This document shows, one piece after another, positions 56,814-64,000 of a stretch of DNA of 64,000 bases (within the stretch, counting starts at the first letter, position 1; each line of letters begins with the position of its first letter). The stretch is taken from positions 124,001 through 188,000 of the forward strand of contig JAFCMP010000529.1 in assembly GCA_017506865.1 (NCBI GenBank), in the 5' to 3' direction. The position numbers and the translations under genes were made by a program. Origin of the DNA: Tribonema minus. Lineage: Eukaryota > Sar > Xanthophyceae > Tribonematales > Tribonemataceae. The notes beneath the pieces are model-generated. The model did no database searches. It had not been told where the DNA came from and worked only from the letters and a program-made list of their open reading frames with translations.

Positions 56814-58620
56814 TTGTATATTATGTCCTGGACCGCATGGGCTGCGCGCACGATAAATCGGGCTTGCAATAACTAAATCTACGGAGGAGCCGGCGGTTCG
56901 GCGCTGGCCGGCGAGGGCCGCGGCACTTGCAACAGTGCGATGCGGCGGTAAGCGCTGACGTCGCCATCAGGGGCAATGACTGCGTTCCAGTTGTCGATCA
57001 CGACACGTGTGAGCGCGCGCTGTAGCGCGAGGGAGGTGCGGCGGCGCCAGAAGGCAACGCGCTGCGCGAGATTGTAGCTGCCCTGCGAGCTCTGCTCGGC
57101 GAGTGCGTGTAGCAGCGCTTGGGTGTCGCGTGACATAGCGCCGAAGTGGTCAAAGGCTGCGGAAAATAGGGTGTGTGTAGTGGGGTCCAGGGCCCCTGAG
57201 ACTACGTATGTGTCTATCTTTTCCTGCGAAGCCGATTCAAGCACGCGCTGCACATCGCGCGCGCCCCCTGAGCCTGACGGAGGCGGGAGGGGCATGAGCT
57301 GTCACGTATGGTGACGTCTATGCAACAAGCTACTTCAAAGCCGCCGCGCAGTTTAGTGCACCGGCCTGCTGCTACCGCGTCGGCGCTCGGCTGCACTTTA
57401 GGGACTGGAAGGCAGACCTGGTTGCTGCCAAAGACGATGTCCATGAACTTGTTGAACCCGTGGCGCGCCGCGTAGCGGCGGAAGGGGGCAAGGGTGTCCC
57501 GGTCGAGACCGCGGAGGTGGGCCACCTGCTTGAGCATCTGAAAGAGCGCGTCTGCGAGCAAGTTGTGTCGCGTGACGTTAAGCCCTTGTGTGCAGCGGCG
57601 CAGGTGGGCACCCGAGTCCACTGGTCTATGGCACTTGGGGCACCGCGCCGCAGCGGGGGCGGGGCGCTCCACGCCCAGGTGGCGCCGCAGCGTCTCGCGG
57701 AATTCCGGCGGGGACATGGTCTCCGCTGGGTCAGTGCTCGGCAATTGCGCCAAGAAACCCATGGCCCCCTTAGAGGCGCCGCTGCGCCACGCCGCGACTG
57801 CTTCCAACGCATTTGCTGCTTCAAGCCGACGCAGCTGCGTGGCGGCGAGCGCTGCGTCTAGCACCCGTGATAGCGCCGCTTGACGCCGCGGCAGCACGGC
57901 GGCCGGCGGGGCCTGGGCAGAGCCTGGCTCGCGCGCCACCGCTGGCGCAGCAGCGCGGCGCGCGCCGGCGCGAGTCCGCATGCCCGGCCCCGCAGCTCCG
58001 CCTGCCCGTTGCAGCAGATCGCGCAGCGCCCGCCATGCGCCGTCGTCCTGGCGCCAGTCCTGGTACCAGACCGTGGGCAGGAGCAGTGCGAGGGCCGCTG
58101 CAGCCTCATCGCTGCCGCTGCGCAGCTGCTGCAGGCAGGTAGCTATCTGGGTGAAGGTGAAGCCATAGCGGGCATGCTCTAGGACGCGGCTGCGTGCCGC
58201 CACTGGAAATGCCGCCAGTGCCGGCCCCATGCACTCGAGGGAACGTGCAGCAAATGCGGCACATGCACGGGGCGCCGCGCCCAGCACGCCAAAGCCACCA
58301 CTCCCCAGCCGCAGATGCACGCGTACCTGCTGATGTGCTGGTAGCGTCACTGGGGCCTCGCCACCCCAGTCGGCGCCGCGTACCCATGCCACTGCCGCCG
58401 CCCACAGAGAGGGCGGCGCCGCCGCCGCCGAAACCGCCGGCGGGCCGCGGCAATCGTCACCCGCCGCCGGCGCGCGCTGGTGGGCCGGCGGCGTAAGACC
58501 CGCCGATGGCTCCTGCGCCAGCGCGGCCACGGCCGCTAGCGTGATGGCGTCGAAGCGCCGTAGCTCCTCGTGCGTGAGGGATGGCGCTGTATTGCGCGAG
58601 ACATGCCCTGCGCGGGCGGG
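56814..58620 (-). mobile_element. Non-LTR retrotransposon copy 3 (5'-truncated)
   Basis: It carries the same 3' UTR and the C-terminal ~550 codons of ORF2, then stops at ...CCTGCGCGGGCGGG (58620). The next bases (AAGTTGAAGTTGTA) are the 3' tail of copy 4. So copy 3 inserted at the tail of copy 4, in the same orientation. Outside the frameshift it is nearly identical to copy 2. Confidence 0.88.
56879..58620 (-). pseudogene. ORF2 fragment of copy 3, frameshifted
   Basis: It encodes the region downstream of the reverse transcriptase core through CCHC and the nuclease-like C-terminus. One base is missing from a C run near 57266 (GCGCCCCCTGAG against GCGCCCCCCTGAG in copy 2). This splits the frame into 58530-57214 and 57295-56879. 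It cannot make a working polyprotein: the catalytic core is absent. Confidence 0.88.
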
Positions 58621-58622
58621 AA

Positions 58623-58635
58623 GTTGAAGTTGTAT
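58623..58635 (-). repeat. Target-site duplication, 3' side of copy 4
   Basis: GTTGAAGTTGTAT, matched exactly at 62073-62085 beyond the other end. It contains TTGAAGTTG, the reverse complement of the CAACTTCA core seen at copy 1. Confidence 0.7.
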
Positions 58636-61600
58636 ATTATGTCCTGGACCGCATGGGCTGCGCGCACGATAAATCGGGCTTGCAATAACTAAATCTACGG
58701 AGGGGCCGGCGGTTCGGCGCTGGCCGGCGAGGGCCGCGGCACTTGCAACAGTGCGATGCGGCGGTAAGCGCTGACGTCGCCATCAGGGGCAATGACTGCG
58801 TTCCAGTTGTCGATCACGACACGTGTGAGCGCGCGCTGTAGCGCGAGGGAGGTGCGGCGGCGCCAGAAGGCAACGCGCTGCGCGAGATTGTAGCTGCCCT
58901 GCGAGCTCTGCTCGGCGAGTGCGTGTAGCAGCGCTTGGGTGTCGCGTGACATAGCGCCGAAGTGGTCAAAGGCTGCGGAAAATAGGGTGTGTGTAGTGGG
59001 GTCCAGGGCCCCTGAGACTACGTATGTGTCTATCTTTTCCTGCGAAGCCGATTCTAGCACGCGCTGCACATCGCGCGCGCCCCCCTGAGCCTGACGGAGG
59101 CGGGAGGGCATGAGCTGTCACGTATGGTGACGTCTATGCAACAAGCTACTTCAAAGCCGCCGCACAGTTTAGTGCACCGGCCTGCTGCTACCGGCGTCGG
59201 CGCTCGGCTGCACTTTAGGGACTGGAAGGCAGATCTGGTTGCTGCCAAAGACGATGTCCATGAACTTGTTGAACCCGTGGCGCGCCGCGTAGCGGCGGAA
59301 GGGGGCAAGGGTGTCCCGGTCGAGACCGCGGAGGCGGGCCACCTGCTTGAGCAGCTGAAAGAGCGCGTCTGCGAGCAAGTTGTGTCGCGTGACGTTAAGC
59401 CCTTGTGTGCAGCGGCGCAGGTGGGCACCCGAGTCCACTGGTTTATGGCACTTGGGGCGCCGCGCCGCAGCGGGGGCGGGGCGCTCCACGCCCAGGTGGC
59501 GCCGCAGCGTCTCGCGGAATTCCGGCGGGGACATGGTCTCCGCTGGGTCAGTGCTCGGCAATTGCGCCAAGAAACCCATGGCCCCCTTAGAGGCGCCGCT
59601 GCGCCACGCCGCGACTGCTTCCAACGCATTTGCTGCTTCAAGCCGACGCAGCTGCGTGGCGGCGAGCGCTGCGTCTAGCACCCGTGATAGCGCCGCTTGA
59701 CGCCGCGGCAGCACGGCGGCCGGAGGGGCCTGGGCAGAGCCTGGCTCGCGCGCCACCGCTGGCGCAGCAGCGCGGTGCGCGCCGGCGCGAGTCCGCATGC
59801 CCGGCCCCGCAGCTCCGCCTGCCCGTTGTAGCAGATGGCGCAGCGCCCGCCACGCGCCGTCGTCCTGGCGCCAGTCCTGGTACCAGACCGAGGGCAGGAG
59901 CAGTGCGAGGGCCGATGCAGCATCGTCGCTGCCGCTGCGCAGCTGCTGCAGGCAGGTAGCTATCTGCGTGAAGGTGAAGCCGTAGCGGGCGTGCTGCAGG
60001 ACGCGGCTGCGTGCCGCGGCTGGAAACGCCGCCAGTGCCGGTCCCATGCACTCGAGGGTACGTGCAGCAACTGCGGCACATGCACGCGGCGCTGCGCCCA
60101 GCACGCCAAAGCCACCGCTCCCCAGCCGCAGATGCACGCATACCTGCTGGTGTGCTGGTAGCGTCACTGGGGCCTCGCCACCCCAGTCGGCGCCGCGTAC
60201 CCATGCCACTGCCGCCGCCCACGGAGAGGGCGGCGCCGCCGTCGCCGCAACCGCCGGCGGGCCGCGGCGATCGTCAGCAGCCGCCGGCGCGCCCCCGTGG
60301 GCCGGCGGCGCGCCCTCGTGGGCCGGCGGCGTAAGACCCGCCGATGGTTCCTGCGCCAGCGCGGCCACGGCCGCTTGCGTGACGGCGTCGAAGCGCTGTA
60401 GCTCCTCGTGCGTGAGGGATGGCGCCGTGTTGCGCGCGACATGCCCTGCGCGGGCGGGGACGGCAAGACGCAGAATGGAGAAGGCAGCCTGCACATCCTC
60501 CATCTGCACCAGCTCCGCCACCAGGCGGTCGGTGCTGGGGGCACGAAGGGTCGCCGCTACGTGTGCGCGCACGAACTCCTCGGTGCCGACCGCCACCCCC
60601 ATCAGCGTGATGCCGTCGTCGCATACTGGTACGGGGACATTGGCGGCGGCGAAGATGGCAGCGGCGCGCTCGCGAGCGCCGCCTGAGGCCGGCACCAGCG
60701 CCGCGCATTTCGTGACGTTGACCTGAATGTTTAGCTTGCTCAGCGCCTGTTGTATGAAGCAGAACGCGCGACCGACGTGGCCGAGCACTGACGCGTCACA
60801 GCTGGGCGTCATGATGGTGAGGTCATCGAGGTAGCCCGGAAGCGCCAGCTGCGGGAACTTGGCGCGGGCAGCCACCATGGTGCCGCGCAGTGCCAGCGCG
60901 AACAGCAGCGGCCCCAATGGGTCGCCCTGCTGCACGCCCTGTTGGGAGAGGATGATGGCGGCGTCGGCGTGCCCATCTAGGCCAAATTGTAGCCAAGGGG
61001 CCCGGCCGGGGCCGTAGATGTGCTCGACGTAGCCGTACAGGTCAGGCAGATGCTCGGCCACCGCGGTGAGGACTGCCGAGCGCGACAGCGCGTTGAAGGC
61101 ATTACTGCCGTCAATGGCAAGGAGCACGCCGCCGCACTCATGCGTGAGCTGCGCCATGAGCGCCACTCTCTCTGCGCCCCCCCGCGCGCCGACCCCAAAC
61201 TGGCCAATTGGTTCCAGCAGCGCGGAGACGCGGTCCCGGGTGTCCGTGCAGAAGGTGCGGGCGACAGGCGGCGGATGGTGTCGCCGCACGCGATGGGGCG
61301 CGCCTTCTCGCCCACAGCGCTGAGGCGCGCGGCCGCGTGAAGGCGCCAAAAGGGGGCGGGCAGCGCGGCGGGGGTGGAGTACACCGCGGTACCCAGCCAC
61401 GCCAGCAGCTCAAGGAGCTAATCAACCGTGCGCCCCGACGCGTGCGCCGTGTGCCGAACGCACTGCTGGAGGTGGGAGTTGCGCAGCCCAGAGGGACCGG
61501 CGGCCGAGCCAGGGTTGGCGGCGAGGATGGCCTCGCGCAGCCCGTCCGCCGTGAACGAAGCGCCGTTGAGTGGTGCTGCCGCTGCCAGCGCCGACGCCGC

Positions 61601-62068
61601 CACCGAGCTGCGCGCTCGCGTTGCCGCGGCATCCAGCTTCGCAGACGCGTCGCCGGCTGGGTGTTTAGCCTGCAGTTTATGCAAGGTAGCGGAGTCGCGG
61701 GGGGCAGATGTGTCAGCACCCTCCGCCAGCAGCCGCGCGGCGCGCCCGACGCCGCCCGGCTGCCGCGCCGTCGCCGCCGCGCGCTCCCGCACTGCCGCCG
61801 CCGCCTCCGTCATAGATCTAGCGCGGCGCGCGCACGCACGGGCGGCGCCGCGGCGGCAGAAGGCCAGCGCTGTGCGCGTGAGCAGGTCCAGGTCGCCTGC
61901 CACAAAGGCCGCAAAACGGTGCGCCCGCGGCAGGGAGCCGTCGGGTACAAGCAGCAGGCACGGCAGCAGATGCAGCAGCTTGTACCATGCACCGGCTGTG
62001 GCGGACGCCTGTGCTGCTGCCTCAACCCCGTGTGCCTGCGCTACCGCCGTCTGCGCTTCCCGGAGGCC
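58636..62068 (-). mobile_element. Non-LTR retrotransposon copy 4 (5'-truncated, oldest)
   Basis: It covers the 3' UTR and about the last 1100 codons of ORF2. It ends at GGCC (62068) where the full-length copy continues upstream. It is more diverged than copies 1-3, with many substitutions and a small duplication in the PPAHEGAPPAHGGAP stretch near 60290-60325. Exact 13-bp direct repeats flank it. Being oldest and at the array's base, it is probably the original landing site. Confidence 0.88.
58695..62068 (-). pseudogene. ORF2 remnant of copy 4, multiply broken
   Basis: The reverse transcriptase core is still readable (DGSNAFNALSR, QGDPLGPLLF, YLDD). The frame is broken by a TGG-to-TAG change in TVDW near 61421, a one-base loss near 61264, an extra base near 59193, and a one-base loss near 59107. 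The pieces are 62095-61418, 61400-59169 and 59111-58695. It is non-functional. Confidence 0.9.
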
Positions 62069-62072
62069 AGTT

Positions 62073-62085
62073 GTTGAAGTTGTAT
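62073..62085 (-). repeat. Target-site duplication, 5' side of copy 4
   Basis: GTTGAAGTTGTAT, identical to 58623-58635. Confidence 0.7.
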
Positions 62086-62328
62086 GTCCCCTCATCCGAA
62101 CCTCATGCTCACACCGTTTCTCGCATGCATCACAACGCTCTGGTAGACAGGGTCAGGGCTAGGTGTCAGCGTTGGAGTTGAAAACACACAGGGCCTTGGT
62201 ATTTTCCGTAACTGACGCGCGCCAGACAATAAGGCCGCCCAGCCCCAGCTACAACTGCCTCACAAGCGCAGGAGAAAGCGAAGGACGACGGTGTGCCTGC
62301 CACGTGACTCTGAAGCCAGCATCGCCAG

Positions 62329-63135
62329 TATGTTCTTTGTGAGGCGTTCGCGTCTTCTTGTGCTGGGCCAGGGACGCTGGCGCCGTGGGTAAGTTTTGAG
62401 TAGCTGGTCAGTTCTTACTTGTGGTGATGAACAAGTAGTCAGCAGCAGCGAAGACTGTTGCCGCATCGCTTGCATGCGCTGGCGCCGTACTTGAGCTACA
62501 AGACATTGTGGCATCCTGGCTTTCTGGTTGGTCTGCTGATGCCGAACGCTGCGTCTAAAATTTCACTGTGGTGCAGCCTCGCCAGCTCGGCAGGAGACGC
62601 CGGCGCAGTCAGCCTCGCAGAGACTGCGACAGGCCGCGGGCATTGGCGCCGCAATAGCAGGTTATGGTTTCATTGGCTACGCTTTCTTGTCAGCAATCAA
62701 GCTAGGTCAAGCAGCATCGCGTTTGAGTTCCGATGTAGCACGCTTACTGCAGGAGGTACGAAAGGAGGGGAAAAGGAGGGAGATTGAGCTGCAATTCGCA
62801 AGGGCTCTGAGGCACCAGGAGTTGCTAGCTGAGCGGGAGTTGAAGCAAATGGAACTTGATCGTATAAACAGGGCATTACAGGCAGTAAATTTCAAGCCAG
62901 GCAGTCGAGTGCAGGGACAAGCGAAGGCACAAGCGCCGCCGCAGCTGCCAACACAGGCAACAGGGGGAGCCAGGGTGAATTCTACAGGCAGTTGATGCTG
63001 ACTAGATCTTTGGATGACTTTGCACTGCATGTAGCCGATCCTTTGGTTGCAGATTTGATGCAGATTGCTGCAACCGAGAACTTCCGGCTGTTTTCACATT
63101 TCCAGCAGCTTGTTGAACACCAGCGTGCATTGTAG
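62329..63135 (+). CDS. Possible small membrane/coiled-coil protein gene (model incomplete)
   Basis: Three pieces look coding. (1) ATG at 62329 opens MFFVRRSRLLVLGQGRWRR, an Arg-rich, acid-free leader ending at a strong donor GTAAGT (62388). (2) A frame from about 62590 to 62884 encodes a hydrophobic helix (AAIAGYGFIGYAFLSAI) followed by a charged coiled coil (LLQEVRKEGKRREIELQ; ELLAERELKQMELDRINRAL). (3) A second frame from 62905 to a TAG at 63133 encodes a balanced peptide (GEFYRQLMLTRSLDDFALHV; ENFRLFSHFQQLVEHQ). Pieces 2 and 3 would join exactly if the 20 nt 62885-62904 (GTAAAT...GCAG) were removed. The acceptor for piece 2 is unresolved. The leader could be mitochondrial. Family unknown. 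Confidence 0.45.
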
Positions 63136-64000
63136 GGATGTGAAGCTCGTACGTGTCAATAACAATATAAAGTAATTTTACGGCGTGCATCTGCAGGCTG
63201 TATACGCCGCCATCTATGTTTGCTGCCTGCAGCTCGTCCTGCTGCCCTCTTGCACGCGCATTCGCGATGCCGTGTCCTTACTTGTTCACATTAGCAACTC
63301 CAGAGCGAGCACTGATCTGTGTGTGATTGTGGGCTGTTGCAGTACTCAAATGTTCACAAGCTACACGATGATAAGCTTGCAGCAACCACGCAAGTCGCCC
63401 AGTAGCTCGCCCAAAAGGTAAGAGCAGCTGCAATGCGGGATAGTTCAAAACCGTTGCAGTTGGAGTCGAACATGAAGAAAATTCTGAGTCCCCTGCAGTG
63501 CCACTATTTTGGCCATGTACATACAATTTTCAATTAGTTTTCAAAATTGGACTGGATCTGTGCTGCGTAAATCAGTTGCATGACTGAATCTGTGCTTTGT
63601 AAACCAGTTGCATGCTGCATCGCCACTTCCGCTAGGTAATTGACTGTTGATTTAAACTCGAAGTACTCATGGGCGACTGCATGCAGTGCTGTTCACATGG
63701 TGCTGTGTGCTGATGCCTGCCTAGCACCTTGTGATCTGCCGTATCATCTGCTGCAGAGCATGCATCCGTGCATGTCTACGGCATGCTGATGTGTTCGTAC
63801 CGTTATGCCATATTGTATGGGGGAATGATGCCATGCTCAGCGGCATGTATGCGGGCATGCACCGCCCCCATATATGCCGTCATGCACATACGGATGTACG
63901 TCAATTTATATACACATACGCCAATACATGCGTTGTTATACGTCATATATGGTCGGCGTGTGTACGTCTGGTTGCAACCCTACTGCGCTCAGGGGGGAGG
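63136..64000. other. Right-edge region with a hAT-like terminal repeat
   Basis: No recognised gene. A short frame ending at CCCAAAAG/GTAAGA (63419) might be an exon of a gene continuing to the right. From ~63780 the sequence is rich in TACG, CATATA and ATGCC motifs and ends with GTTGCAACCCTA (63971-63982). That matches the inverted terminus of the 30119-30930 element, so it is probably a related copy whose left end I could not find. Confidence 0.5.

Noticed and set aside
50544..62162. Many + strand frames across the retrotransposon array
   Set aside because: They recur at the same place in every copy because they are the opposite strand of ORF1 and ORF2.

Overview
The window is a piece of eukaryotic nuclear genome: GC-rich, intron-rich, standard genetic code, with GT-AG introns plus two GC-AG introns. 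The host genes fit a unicellular alga or related protist: a complete SMC5, an algal/plant-style bHLH factor, a tubulin cofactor E-type protein and a secreted alpha-carbonic anhydrase. The lineage cannot be fixed from sequence alone. No rRNA, tRNA, CRISPR array or bacterial-style operon was seen.

Layout. 1-984: unassigned DNA ending in a (CT)n tract. 985-6929: a 5'-truncated but ORF2-intact two-ORF non-LTR retrotransposon (copy 1, + strand). 7222-32561: SMC5 (+). I could rebuild it as 20 exons joined in frame (3357 nt, 1118 aa), with introns full of tandem repeats, a hAT-like element with a perfect 8-bp target duplication, and a decayed antisense coding region. 34699-36714: three-exon bHLH gene (-), 352 aa. 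37127-44016: tubulin cofactor E-like gene (+), at least 8 exons, 5' end uncertain. 45683-47908: five-exon secreted alpha-carbonic anhydrase (+), 354 aa. 49898-62068: three more copies of the same retrotransposon, all on the - strand and joined head to tail: copy 2 (full-length, both ORFs open), copy 3 (5'-truncated, one frameshift) and copy 4 (oldest, several frameshifts and a stop). 62329-63135: a possible small membrane/coiled-coil protein gene (+).

Two themes stand out. First, the retrotransposon lands at CAACTTCA-type sites. The 3' junctions of three of the four copies carry that motif (copy 3 does not), two insertions show target duplications containing it, and new copies seem to have landed on the 3' tails of older ones, building a head-to-tail array. 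Second, introns of SMC5 and the TBCE-like gene are full of tandem duplications that include the neighbouring splice site and the adjoining exon edge, giving many decoy acceptors or donors. The most extreme case, in SMC5 intron 13, is a run of four back-to-back 52-65 nt units that each start with GTGA and end in AG, with no exon between them.
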